Shown here: positions 8,664 through 16,739 of the stretch, piece by piece
Numbering within the stretch: the first letter of the stretch is position 1
How the letters are laid out: each line of letters starts with the position of its first letter
NCBI RefSeq assembly: GCF_902499125.1
Contig: NZ_CABVPX010000050.1
Location: 1-40,105, forward strand
Source of the DNA: Burkholderia arboris
GTDB taxonomy: Bacteria; Pseudomonadota; Gammaproteobacteria; Burkholderiales; Burkholderiaceae
DNA: 40,105 nucleotides
Direction: 5' to 3'
Position numbers and translations under genes: made by a program
The notes under the pieces: generated by a model
Told to the model about the DNA's origin: nothing
Databases searched by the model: none
Seen by the model: the letters and a program-made list of their open reading frames with translations, nothing else

Positions 8664-9305
8664 GCTCGCGACGGCCGCGGGAATCGCCGTGCCGGCGCGA
8701 CGATCGGGACGCGGCCGGGACGAACAGCACCCCGGTATCTGCAAAACCGAATGGATGATCGGGGCCGTGCAACCGGTACCCATCCGGCGATGCTGCCGAG
8801 CTTGACCGTTAGTTGCATTAAGACGAGCGCCGTCGTTGATGAAGCACGACGACGAACCCGGAGCAGCGATCGCAGGTGTCCAAACTGTGCAGACAAATCG
8901 ACCGAACAGTTCCCGATTGACCGTGCGTCAGTGTCCATGGCCTCGCCCCGGCGACCGGCCGAATAATGGATGCGGCCGTAAGGCCGGCGACAGCGAATCG
9001 CAGCCTTCTGGCCCGCCGCAGCGCACGATTTCCGGCCTCCGGAACCGTCGATATCCGGGCGCCGGCCCGCGTCGCACCGGCCTGCTACGCGATTCGCCGC
9101 AGCGCGCAAAATCGGGTTCATATATATTCATATGAATTGCACGGTGTCGGGCGCCGGTCCGCCCGCTCGCCCGGGCGGCAGGTCGTAAGGCCGGACGCCA
9201 TGCAAGTGACGCCCGTGATGGGTATGGAGACTCGTCCGATCGCCCCGGCGCCCCAGCCGGCCGGTCGCGACGTCAATAGAAAGACATTCAATTCGGAGAT
9301 GGCAG
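8664..9305. other. 642-bp intergenic region without a credible gene
   Basis: No open frame here has a convincing start, ribosome site or protein-like composition on either strand; the short frames (for example 8928-9131 minus) are Arg/Pro-rich shadows. The stretch holds a short inverted repeat GTCGT/ACGAC (8832-8850) and an AT-rich island near 9117-9138. It must include the promoter of the binding-protein gene that begins at 9306, but no clear -35/-10 pair was found. A riboswitch or small RNA cannot be excluded by eye. Confidence 0.55.
9117..9137. repeat. AT-rich palindrome island (TTCATATATATTCATATGAA)
   Basis: Inside a very GC-rich intergenic region lies a 20-base run made of overlapping TTCATAT/ATATGAA units, including the perfect 12-base palindrome ATTCATATGAAT (9126-9137). 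It is about 170 bases upstream of the binding-protein start. It may be an operator or promoter-melting region. Confidence 0.45.
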
Positions 9306-10460
9306 ATGGAACGAAGCACTGTCGGCATGCGCTGCAAACCCCTGATCACCGTTGCACTGGCTGCCGCCGCGTTCGCGGCCGCGTCGAGCGCGATGGCCGA
9401 CCAGGTCGTGAAGATCGGCAGCGTCGAACCGACGACGGGCGGCATCTCGCACCTCGGCAAGGACAACGAGAACGGCGCGCGCCTCGCGGTCGAGGAAATC
9501 AACGCCAAGGGCCTGACGATCGGCGGCAAGAAGATCACGCTGCAACTCGACGCGCAGGATGACGCGGCCGACCCGCGCCAGGCCACGCAGGTTGCGCAGA
9601 AGCTCGTCGACGACAAGGTCGTCGCCGTCATCGGCCACCTGAACTCGGGCACGTCGATCCCGGCGTCGAAGATCTACAGCGACGCGGGCATCGTGCAGAT
9701 CTCGCCGTCGGCCACGAACCCGACCTACACGCAGCAAGGCTTCAAGACGACCTACCGCGTCGTCGCGACCGACGCGCAGCAAGGCCCGGCGCTCGCGAGC
9801 TACGCGCAGTCGAAGGGCGTGAAGAGCGTCGCGGTGATCGACGATTCGACGGCGTACGGCCAGGGCCTCGCGAACGAGTTCGAGAAGAAGGCGAAGGCGC
9901 TCGGCCTGAAGGTGCTGTCGCACGACGCGACCAACGACAAGGCCGTCGACTTCCGCGCGATTCTGACGAAGGTCAAGGGCGAGAACCCCGACGCGATCAT
10001 GTACGGCGGCATGGACGCCACCGGCGGCCCGCTCGCGAAGCAGGCGAAGCAGCTCGGCCTGCGCGCGAAGATCCTGTCCGGCGACGGCGTGTGTACCGAT
10101 TCGCTGGCCGAGCTGGCCGGCCCGGCGGCCGACAACGTGCTGTGCTCGCAGGCCGGCGCGGCGCTCGAGAAGATGCCGGGCGGCGCGGCGTTCGTCGCGA
10201 AGTACGAGAAGCGCTTCAACCAGGGCATCAAGTTCGATGCGCCGTTCGCGTACGACGCGGTCTACATCGCGGTCGACGCGATGAAGCGCGCGAACTCGAC
10301 CGACCCGGCGAAGATCCTCGCGGCGATGCCGGCGACGAAGTACGACGGCGTGATCGGCACGACGACGTTCGACGCGAAGGGCGACCTGACGCACGGGATC
10401 ATCTCGATCTACGGCTACAAGAGCGGCAAGAAGACGTTCCTCGACCAGGTGAAGATGTAA
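9306..10460 (+). CDS. branched-chain amino acid-type ABC transporter substrate-binding protein (LivJ/LivK family)
   Basis: The 384-residue protein has a signal peptide ending AMA at about 31, then the type I periplasmic binding protein opening VVKIGSVEPTTGGISHLGKD with ENGARLAVEEINAKG, the LivJ/LivK hallmark. Other marks are VVAVIGHLNSGTSIPASKIY, YGQGLANEFEKKAKALG, and a Cys pair (GVCTDS and NVLCSQ) likely to form a disulfide. It should bind a branched-chain or related amino acid in the periplasm. GGAG lies about 6 bases before the ATG at 9306. No permease or ATPase gene is adjacent, so it is an orphan that must work with a transporter encoded elsewhere. A very strong hairpin follows its stop, so it is probably monocistronic. 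Confidence 0.92.
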   Translation: MERSTVGMRCKPLITVALAAAAFAAASSAMADQVVKIGSVEPTTGGISHLGKDNENGARLAVEEINAKGLTIGGKKITLQLDAQDDAADPRQATQVAQKLVDDKVVAVIGHLNSGTSIPASKIYSDAGIVQISPSATNPTYTQQGFKTTYRVVATDAQQGPALASYAQSKGVKSVAVIDDSTAYGQGLANEFEKKAKALGLKVLSHDATNDKAVDFRAILTKVKGENPDAIMYGGMDATGGPLAKQAKQLGLRAKILSGDGVCTDSLAELAGPAADNVLCSQAGAALEKMPGGAAFVAKYEKRFNQGIKFDAPFAYDAVYIAVDAMKRANSTDPAKILAAMPATKYDGVIGTTTFDAKGDLTHGIISIYGYKSGKKTFLDQVKM

Positions 10461-10517
10461 CCCGCCGCGGCGCCGGCACGACGGGAACGCCACCCGTCCG
10501 CGCCGGCGCCGCGCGGG
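10461..10517 (+). terminator. large nested hairpin immediately after the LivK-like gene
   Basis: Twelve-base perfect arms (10466-10477 and 10502-10513, CGCGGCGCCGGC and its complement) enclose a second inner hairpin GACGGG/CCCGTC (10480-10485 and 10493-10498). CCC/GGG at the outer ends extends the stem. It begins right after the stop codon and is followed by a short T-containing stretch (GATTTCTGATT). This is the best terminator-like structure in the window. Confidence 0.7.
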
Positions 10518-10547
10518 CCGATTTCTGATTCACGGAGACGAAGCATC

Positions 10548-10850
10548 ATGTGCGCAATGGCGTATGCGGAATTCCAACAGGAGCTGAAGAAAGCGCAGTT
10601 GACGGCGCGCGAGTTCGCCCGCCTGATCCGGATGAACGAAAGCTCGATCACGAACTATTCGAGCAAGGGCACCGTCCCGTCCCACCTCGCGGTCATCGCG
10701 AAACTGATCGGCACGCTGGCCGCGCACGAGATCGACTTCCGGCGCGTGATCCGGCAAATGCGGATCGAGCCGAAACGGCCGCGCGGCGTCGGCGTGTTTC
10801 CCGCGGCGGAAAAACCGCGCACGCGGAAAGCGGCGAAAGCCGACGCCTGA
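10548..10850 (+). CDS. small helix-turn-helix protein (DUF6471-like)
   Basis: This 100-residue basic protein has an N-terminal phage-repressor-like HTH: FQQELKKAQLTAREFARLIR, then MNESSITNYSSKGTVPSHLA as turn and recognition helix. A Lys/Arg/Pro/Ala-rich tail follows (KPRTRKAAKADA). The layout fits the DUF6471 family of small Xre-like proteins of unknown role. GGAGA lies about 11 bases before the ATG. It sits 87 bp after the LivK-like gene, separated by the large hairpin, and is convergent with the YdiJ-type gene. It is likely a DNA-binding regulator, but its target is unknown. No toxin partner is adjacent, so a toxin-antitoxin role is not supported. Confidence 0.7.
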   Translation: MCAMAYAEFQQELKKAQLTAREFARLIRMNESSITNYSSKGTVPSHLAVIAKLIGTLAAHEIDFRRVIRQMRIEPKRPRGVGVFPAAEKPRTRKAAKADA

Positions 10851-10874
10851 GCCCCGGCATGCGTCGACGGCGGC

Positions 10875-10912
10875 ACGGCGATGGCCGCGCGACGCGCGAT
10901 CGAAATCGCCGT
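10875..10912. terminator. inverted repeat between convergent genes
   Basis: Eight-base arms ACGGCGAT (10875-10882) and ATCGCCGT (10905-10912) flank a GC-rich loop that can itself pair (GCGCG/CGCGC). It lies between the convergent small HTH gene and the YdiJ-type gene, a position where a shared terminator is expected. There is no T run. Confidence 0.38.
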
Positions 10913-10943
10913 CACGGGCCACGCGGCACGCACCGCCCGATCG

Positions 10944-13900
10944 TCACCCCGCCGTACGGACGTGATCGAGCAGCGCCTGCAACGGATGGCGCAGCTGCTT
11001 CGACGACATCCGCTTGACCTGGCTGCGACATGAATACCCGGTCGCCAGCGCCTCGCCTTCCGCCTCAGGCCCGTCGACGTGCGCCGCCCACGACTGCGCA
11101 TAGATCGTCTTCGACGTCGCGAGATTGCGCGCCTCGTGCCCGTAAGTGCCCGACATCCCGCAGCACCCGGCCGCCTGAACCTGCAAACGCAGCCCGCGGC
11201 GCGCGAATACCTGCGCCCACTGCTTGCCGCTGTCCGGCGCATTGGTCTTTTCGGTACAGTGCGGCAGCAGCCGGTACGCACCGGCCGGCCCGCCCGTGCC
11301 CGTGCTCGTGCCGGCTTCCGGCAGCGCCTGCAGCAGCCACTCCTGCGGCAACGCAACCTTCGGTACGTCGGCAAGCCCCGTCACCTTCAGGTATTCCTGC
11401 CGGTACGTGAGCGTCATCGCCGGATCGAGGCCGACCAGCGCGACGCCTGAGCGCGCAAGCGCGGCCAGTTGCGTCGCGTTGCGGATCGCGGCTCTCTCGA
11501 ACGCCCGCAGAAAACCCTGAACGTGCAGCGCCTTGCCGTTCGGTGCGAGCGGCGCGAGCCACACCTGGAAGCCCGTGCGCGCCGCCAGCTCGATCAGCGT
11601 CGCCAACTGCTCGGTATCGAAATAGCGCGTGAACGTGTCCTGCACGATGACGACGCTGCGCGCGCGCTGCGCATCGCTCAACGCGGCGAGCGCACGCGGA
11701 TCGGCCGGCTTCACGCTCCATTGCCGGATCGCGGCCGCGAGATCGAAGCGGCTGAGCAGCGGACTGTCGACCATGCCGACCTGCCGCTCGAGCAGCGTGC
11801 GCACCCAGCCGGTGCCCATCAGCCCGTTGTACAGCGCGGGCACGCGCGCCATCCACGGCATCGTGAATTCGAGCGACCCGATCAGGTAGTCGCGCAGCGG
11901 CCGCAGGTAGCGCTGGTGATACAGCTCGAGAAAGCGCGAGCGGAACTCGGGCACGTTGACCTTGACCGGGCACTGCCCGGCGCACGACTTGCACGCAAGG
12001 CAACCGGCCATCGCGTCGTACACCTCGTGCGAGAAATCGGCGTCGCCGTTGCGCGCCGCGCGGCTGTTGCGCCAGCGGGTCGCGAGGCCGCGCAGGAACG
12101 GCTGCCGCGCGCGCGCCGCCGCGACGACGTCGATGCCCGCCTGCCCCTGCAGGCGCAACCATTCGCGCATCAGCGACGCACGCCCCTTCGGCGACTGCAC
12201 GCGTTCGCGCGTCGCCTTCCACGACGGGCACATCGCGTCGTCCGGATCGAAGTTGTAGCACGCGCCGTTGCCGTTGCAGTGCATCGCGGTGCCGTAGCTC
12301 TGCCACACGCGCTCGTCGATCTGCCGGTCGTGTTCGCCGCGTGTCGGCACTTCGTCGATCTTCAGCAGCCGCATCGTGTGGTCCGGCGGCGTCGCGATCT
12401 TGCCCGGGTTGAACTGGTTGTGCGGATCGAACGCGGCCTTCAGCTGCTGCAGCGACGGATACAGCTCGCCGAAAAACGCCGGCGCGTATTCGGAGCGCAC
12501 GCCCTTGCCGTGCTCGCCCCATAACAGGCCACCATGCCGCTGCGTCAGCTCGGCCACCGCGTCCGACACGGGCCGCACCAGCGCGGCCTGCCTCGGGTCC
12601 TTCATGTCGAGCGCCGGGCGCACGTGCAGCACGCCCGCGTCGACGTGGCCGAACATCCCGTACTGCAGCCCATGCCCGTCGAGCAGCGCACGGAATTCGG
12701 CGATGTACGCGGCGAGATTCTCGGGCGGTACGGCGGTGTCCTCGACGAACGGCTGCGGACGCGCCTCGCCCGGCACGTTGCCGAGCAGGCCGACCGCGCG
12801 CTTGCGCATCGCATACACGCGCTTCACCGCATCGTCGCCGGCCGCGAGCGTATGGCCGAGCCGCTCCACGCTCGTATCGGTGCGCAGATGCTCGACGAAT
12901 GCACGCACGCGCGCATCGACGTCGTGTTCGTCGTCGCCGCTGAATTCGATCAGGTTGATGCCGAGCGTCGGGCGCGCGTCGTCCTGCGGAAAATACTCGG
13001 CGACGCTGCTCCACACGAAGTCCTTCATCGCGAGCATCAGCACTTTCGAGTCGACCGTCTCGACCGACAGCGGCTGGTGCTCGAGCAACGCGCGCGCGTC
13101 GCGCAGCGCGTCCATGAAGCCCGCGTAACGCACGTTGACCAGCACCGAATACCTGGGGATCGGCAGCACGTTGAGCTTCGCCTCGACGACGAAGCCGAGC
13201 GAACCTTCCGCGCCGCACAGTACGCTGTTCAGGTTGAAACGGCGGTCGGGTTCGCGCAGGTGCGCGAGGTCATAGCCGGTCAGGCAGCGGTTGAGCTTCG
13301 GAAACTTCGCGTCGATCAGCGCCGCCTTGTCGTCGCTGATGCGGCGCGCGGTGCGATACACCTTGCCGATGCGGTCCTGTTGCGCACAGCGGCGTTCCAG
13401 CGCGTCGTCATCGAGCGCGGCGCTGTGCAGCCGTTCGCCGCCCATCAGCACGAAATCGAGTTCGAGCACGTGGTCGCGCGTCTTGCCGTACGTGCAACTG
13501 CCCTGCCCGCTCGCGTCGGTATTGATCATCCCGCCGACGGTCGCGCGGTTCGACGTCGACAGCTCCGGCGCGAAGAACAGCCCGTGCGGCTTCAGCGCCG
13601 CATTGAGCTGATCCTTGACGACACCCGCCTCCACGCGCACCCAGCGCTGCGCGACGTCGATTTCGAGGATCCGGTTCATGTTCCGCGACAGGTCGACGAC
13701 GATGCCGTCGGTCAGCGACTGCCCGTTGGTGCCGGTGCCGCCGCCGCGCGCGGCCACCGCGACGTCGCGGTGCGCGGGCTCGGCCAGCAGCCGGGCCAGC
13801 AGCCGGACGTCGTCGGCATGCGCGGGACAGATCACCGCCTGCGGCAGGCGCTGGTAGATCGAGTTGTCGGTGGCCTGCACCGTCCGGTTCGCGTGATCCG

Positions 13901-14003
13901 CGCGAATCTCCCCGGCGAAGCCGGCGGCCTGCAGCGCGGCGAGGAAATCCCGGTAAACGTTCGCGGGCGGGCTGACGGGACGGGGCAACGGGGCGATCGA
14001 CAT
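10944..14003 (-). CDS. ydiJ: FAD-binding and Fe-S oxidoreductase, YdiJ type (D-2-hydroxyglutarate/2-hydroxyacid dehydrogenase)
   Basis: The 1019-residue protein matches E. coli YdiJ in length and motifs throughout. The N-terminal half is a GlcD/VAO-type FAD domain with RGGGTGTNGQSL (residues 86-97), ELSTSNRATVGGMINTDASG and later FGHVDAGVLHVRPALD. A middle segment, CNGNGACYNFDPDDAMCP, and then CLACKSCAGQCPVKVNVPEF (668-687) supply ferredoxin-like Fe-S ligands. The C-terminal GlpC/CCG-like domain has AGCCGMSGTYGHEARN (about 945-960) and TGYSCRSQVKR. Known YdiJ proteins oxidise D-2-hydroxyglutarate and feed electrons to the respiratory chain. The start at 14003 fits the YdiJ N-terminus; the ORF continuing upstream crosses the divergent LysR gene. 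It is probably regulated by that LysR protein. Confidence 0.93.
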   Translation of the reverse strand: MSIAPLPRPVSPPANVYRDFLAALQAAGFAGEIRADHANRTVQATDNSIYQRLPQAVICPAHADDVRLLARLLAEPAHRDVAVAARGGGTGTNGQSLTDGIVVDLSRNMNRILEIDVAQRWVRVEAGVVKDQLNAALKPHGLFFAPELSTSNRATVGGMINTDASGQGSCTYGKTRDHVLELDFVLMGGERLHSAALDDDALERRCAQQDRIGKVYRTARRISDDKAALIDAKFPKLNRCLTGYDLAHLREPDRRFNLNSVLCGAEGSLGFVVEAKLNVLPIPRYSVLVNVRYAGFMDALRDARALLEHQPLSVETVDSKVLMLAMKDFVWSSVAEYFPQDDARPTLGINLIEFSGDDEHDVDARVRAFVEHLRTDTSVERLGHTLAAGDDAVKRVYAMRKRAVGLLGNVPGEARPQPFVEDTAVPPENLAAYIAEFRALLDGHGLQYGMFGHVDAGVLHVRPALDMKDPRQAALVRPVSDAVAELTQRHGGLLWGEHGKGVRSEYAPAFFGELYPSLQQLKAAFDPHNQFNPGKIATPPDHTMRLLKIDEVPTRGEHDRQIDERVWQSYGTAMHCNGNGACYNFDPDDAMCPSWKATRERVQSPKGRASLMREWLRLQGQAGIDVVAAARARQPFLRGLATRWRNSRAARNGDADFSHEVYDAMAGCLACKSCAGQCPVKVNVPEFRSRFLELYHQRYLRPLRDYLIGSLEFTMPWMARVPALYNGLMGTGWVRTLLERQVGMVDSPLLSRFDLAAAIRQWSVKPADPRALAALSDAQRARSVVIVQDTFTRYFDTEQLATLIELAARTGFQVWLAPLAPNGKALHVQGFLRAFERAAIRNATQLAALARSGVALVGLDPAMTLTYRQEYLKVTGLADVPKVALPQEWLLQALPEAGTSTGTGGPAGAYRLLPHCTEKTNAPDSGKQWAQVFARRGLRLQVQAAGCCGMSGTYGHEARNLATSKTIYAQSWAAHVDGPEAEGEALATGYSCRSQVKRMSSKQLRHPLQALLDHVRTAG

Positions 14004-14084
14004 GGGGCAAAAACGCAGTGTGGGTGGAGCCGGCCGGTTCATGTGCGCCGAAACATGATTATTTGGCAAGTTTCCGCGCGACCG

Positions 14085-14110
14085 GGAATTCCAGTATCTT
14101 TGGATATTCC
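14085..14110. promoter_or_regulatory. possible LysR operator between ydiJ and the LysR gene
   Basis: The 153-bp divergent gap holds an interrupted inverted repeat, GGAATTCCA at 14085 and TGGATATTCC ending 14110, with 5-base outer arms GGAAT/ATTCC and a shifted inner CCA/TGG. It lies about 50 bases upstream of the LysR start, a normal position for LysR autoregulation. Confidence 0.4.
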
Positions 14111-14156
14111 TTGAGAAACAAACGAATTCTCGTCCGGCAAAAGTTGCATAAAACTC

Positions 14157-15047
14157 ATGAATTACCGTCGCCTCACCCCGTCGATGTCGCTGCTGCTCGT
14201 GTTCGAGGCCGCCGCGCGGCATGAAAGCTATACCCGCGCGGCCGAGGAACTGTCGCTGAGCCAGAGCGCGATCAGCCGGCAGGTCCAGACGCTCGAGGAT
14301 CAGCTCGGCGTACCGCTGTTCCGGCGCGAGGGCCGCTCGGTCAAGCTGACCGAAGTCGGCCGCCGCTACTTCGCCGAGCTGAGCGGCGCGCTCGGGCGCA
14401 TCCGCGGCGCGACGCTGCAGGCGATGTCGCACCAGGCGGGCGCCGGCACGCTGCGGCTCGCGACGCTGCCGACCTTCGGCTCGAAATGGCTGCTGCCGCA
14501 CCTGCACGATTTCTACGCCGCGCATCCGGGCGTGACCGTGCACCTGCATTCGCGGATCGGCGCGATCGATTTCCTCAACGACGATCTCGACGCGGCGATC
14601 ACCGTCGGCGCGGGCGATTGGCCGGGCCTGCACGCGCACCGGCTGTACAACGAGTTCCTGATCGCGATCGCGCCGCCGGAGGCGGGCCGCGGCCGCAAGG
14701 CCGACGCGCGCACGCCGGCGTGGGCCGCGAAGCAGACGCTGCTGGGTGTGACGAGCAATCAGCAGGCGTGGGCCGAATGGTTCTCGCACTGCCGGCTCGA
14801 TCACCGGCAGATGCGCATCGGCCCGAGCTTCGAGCTGACGTCGCACCTGATCCAGGCCGTGCGGGCCGGGATGGGGATCGGGCTGGTGCCGAAGGTGCTG
14901 GTGGAGGACGAACTGGGCCGCGGCGAGCTCGTGTCGATCGGCGACGCGATCACGAGCCAGCGCAGCTACTACCTCGTCTACCCGCCCGGCAACGAGACGC
15001 TGCCGTCGCTGGTCGCGTTCCGCGAATGGCTGCTGACGTCGTGCTGA
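14157..15047 (+). CDS. LysR-family transcriptional regulator (GcvA-like)
   Basis: This 296-residue protein has the LysR winged HTH at residues 5-65 (MSLLLVFEAAARHESYTRAA, SQSAISRQVQTLEDQLGVPL, FRREGRSVKLTEVG) and an effector-binding domain that starts TLRLATLPTFGSKWLLPHL, the form typical of GcvA-like members. AVRAGMGIGLVPKVLVEDEL is the standard C-terminal lobe motif. It is divergent from the YdiJ-type dehydrogenase with 153 bp between them, so control of 2-hydroxyacid oxidation is the best inference. The small-molecule effector is unknown. Its stop lies 22 bp from the stop of the next, convergent LysR gene. Confidence 0.92.
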   Translation: MNYRRLTPSMSLLLVFEAAARHESYTRAAEELSLSQSAISRQVQTLEDQLGVPLFRREGRSVKLTEVGRRYFAELSGALGRIRGATLQAMSHQAGAGTLRLATLPTFGSKWLLPHLHDFYAAHPGVTVHLHSRIGAIDFLNDDLDAAITVGAGDWPGLHAHRLYNEFLIAIAPPEAGRGRKADARTPAWAAKQTLLGVTSNQQAWAEWFSHCRLDHRQMRIGPSFELTSHLIQAVRAGMGIGLVPKVLVEDELGRGELVSIGDAITSQRSYYLVYPPGNETLPSLVAFREWLLTSC

Positions 15048-15069
15048 TGCGCCACTGGCGGCGTGCCGG

Positions 15070-15921
15070 TCAGGTGCGCCATTCGCCGAGAATCTGCTCG
15101 GCCAGGTAATCGCACGGCGGACGCGCGGACTGCGCGCTGCGCGCGAGCACGACTTCGAGCTCGCCCAGCGGCGGCAGCCCGTGGCTTTCCGAAAGCTGCA
15201 CGAGGTGATCCGGAATGCAGCAGCGCGCCAGCGGCGCGACCGCGAGCCCGGCCTCCACCATGCTCAGCAGCCCGAGGTGGCTCGGGCTTTCGTACGACAT
15301 CCGGTACGGGATCTTCTGCCGGTTCAGCGCCTTGACCGCCTGATCGCGCGCCATGCTGCCGCCGTGCGTGAAAAACGCCACCGGCAGCGGCCGCTCTTCC
15401 CACACGTTGCGCTTCGGCGAGCCGACCCAGACGAGCGGCTCCATCCGGATCAGCTCGCCGGTCACGCCCTTGATCCGCGTGAGGCACGCGAGGTCGACCG
15501 TGTTGTCCTTCAGCATCGGCACGAGCGCGCTGCTCGGCTGGCCGATCACGCGCACTTCCACGCGCGGATGCATCGCGGCGAACTTGCCGAGCACCTGCGG
15601 CAGCAGCGACGAAATGTAATCGTCGGGCACGCCGATCGTCACGCGGCCGCGGATCTCCGGGCGTACCACCGACGCCCACGCCTCGTCGCGCATCGCGAGC
15701 ATCCGGCGGCCGTAATCGGCAAGCACGATGCCGTCGCCGGTCGCCGTCACGTTGCGCGTGTCGCGAATGAACAGCGGCTTGCCGAGCGCGTCTTCCAGCG
15801 CCTTGATCTGCATGCTCACCGCCGACGGCGACCGGTGCACGGCCTGCGCGCCCTGCGCGAACGATCCGGTTTCGGCGACGGCCACCACCATCGCGAGCAC
15901 ATCGAGGTCGAGCTTCTTCAT
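15070..15921 (-). CDS. LysR-family transcriptional regulator
   Basis: The 283-residue protein has an N-terminal winged HTH (MKKLDLDVLAMVVAVAETGS, SAVSMQIKALEDALGKPLFI) and an effector domain beginning VTIGVPDDYISSLLPQVLGK, with MVEAGLAVAPLARCCIPDHL as the second-lobe helix. It resembles LysR regulators of the LrhA/DgdR-like group by eye. The gene is divergent from a LysE-family exporter across 110 bp that carries a clean inverted repeat, a strong sign that it controls the exporter. This arrangement parallels LysG/LysE and ArgP/ArgO pairs, where the amino acid to be exported is the co-inducer; that is inference here. Confidence 0.91.
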   Translation of the reverse strand: MKKLDLDVLAMVVAVAETGSFAQGAQAVHRSPSAVSMQIKALEDALGKPLFIRDTRNVTATGDGIVLADYGRRMLAMRDEAWASVVRPEIRGRVTIGVPDDYISSLLPQVLGKFAAMHPRVEVRVIGQPSSALVPMLKDNTVDLACLTRIKGVTGELIRMEPLVWVGSPKRNVWEERPLPVAFFTHGGSMARDQAVKALNRQKIPYRMSYESPSHLGLLSMVEAGLAVAPLARCCIPDHLVQLSESHGLPPLGELEVVLARSAQSARPPCDYLAEQILGEWRT

Positions 15922-15933
15922 TTCTCTTCAGAA

Positions 15934-15956
15934 AAACTGATCAATCCGTTCAGTTT
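15934..15956. promoter_or_regulatory. probable LysR operator: AAACTGA-N9-TCAGTTT
   Basis: A perfect inverted repeat with 7-base arms and a 9-base spacer lies just upstream of the LysR start and about 75 bp from the LysE-family start, in an AT-rich part of the divergent gap. Its size and place fit a LysR recognition site that autoregulates the regulator and activates the exporter. Confidence 0.6.
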
Positions 15957-16031
15957 ATCCCGTTTTACTGTTCGCCTCCACGGCCGGACAATGAGTCCCG
16001 TCAGCACTCACTCGATGCAGGAAGCGAAAAA

Positions 16032-16679
16032 ATGCACACGTCCGGATCGCTCTACGGGTTTCTCGTCGTCGGCGGCATGCTCGCGGTCACGCCGGGGCCG
16101 AACATGGTCTACGTGATGTCGCGCTCGATCGCGCAAGGGCGGGCGGCCGGGCTCATTTCGCTCGCCGGCGTGATGATCGGCTACCTGTTCTACATGTTCG
16201 GCGCGGCCTTCGGCATCACGACGCTGTTCATGAGCGTGCCCTATGCGGGCAGCGTGCTGGGCGCGGTCGGGGCAACCTACCTGCTGTACCTGGCATGGCA
16301 GGCGGTGCGGCCCGGCGGCCGCTCGCCGTTCGAGGTGAAGGCGCTGCCGAACGAGCAGCCGCTGCGGCTGCTCGCGATGGGTGCGACGACCAGCGTGCTG
16401 AACCCGAAGCTCGCGATGCTGTTCGTGTCGCTGCTGCCGCAGTTCATCGACTACGGGCAAGGCAGCGTGTTCGGCCAGTCGCTGTTTCTCGGGTCGCTGC
16501 TGATCGCCGCGTTCGCGTCGGCCAACGGGCTGGTGGCGATCTGTTCGAGCAGCATCGCGAAATTCCTGCACGGGCGCCCGATGCTGCTGCTCGCGCAGCG
16601 CTGGGCGATGGGCCTCATCCTCGGCGGTCTCGGTGTGCAGATGGTGGTCGAGGCGTCGAAGATGGCGGGCGTCGCATAA
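16032..16679 (+). CDS. LysE/RhtB-family amino acid exporter
   Basis: The 215-residue inner-membrane protein has about six hydrophobic helices. It shows the family opening GFLVVGGMLAVTPGPNMVYV with the conserved TPGPN, followed by SIAQGRAAGLISLAGVMIGY and GATYLLYLAWQAVR, then TTSVLNPKLAMLFVSLLPQF with the conserved NPK. These are the hallmarks of LysE/RhtB/LeuE exporters, which expel amino acids or analogues by proton exchange. GGAAG lies about 6 bases before the ATG. It is divergent from a LysR gene with an operator-like repeat between them, and is convergent with the sfnG gene across a terminator hairpin. The exported compound is unknown. Confidence 0.92.
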   Translation: MHTSGSLYGFLVVGGMLAVTPGPNMVYVMSRSIAQGRAAGLISLAGVMIGYLFYMFGAAFGITTLFMSVPYAGSVLGAVGATYLLYLAWQAVRPGGRSPFEVKALPNEQPLRLLAMGATTSVLNPKLAMLFVSLLPQFIDYGQGSVFGQSLFLGSLLIAAFASANGLVAICSSSIAKFLHGRPMLLLAQRWAMGLILGGLGVQMVVEASKMAGVA

Positions 16680-16697
16680 GCGACACGCCGCCGCGCA

Positions 16698-16717
16698 GGC
16701 CCGCGCAATCGCGGGCC
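16698..16717. terminator. hairpin between convergent lysE-type and sfnG genes
   Basis: A perfect stem with 8-base arms GGCCCGCG/CGCGGGCC and loop CAAT lies in the 60-bp gap between the two convergent stops. The position suits a bidirectional terminator, although no clear T run follows on either side. Confidence 0.62.
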
Positions 16718-16739
16718 GTGCGCGTTCGTCAGGCCATCG

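Noticed and set aside
8928..9131. Short minus-strand ORF starting in the AT-rich island
   Set aside because: No ribosome binding site, and a Pro/Arg-rich composition typical of shadow frames in high-GC DNA.
10548..10850. Antitoxin of a toxin-antitoxin pair
   Set aside because: The HTH would fit, but no small toxin gene is adjacent; the neighbours are a binding protein and YdiJ.
15048..15069. Terminator between the convergent LysR genes
   Set aside because: The gap is 22 bases and only a 4-bp stem (CGCC/GGCG) forms.
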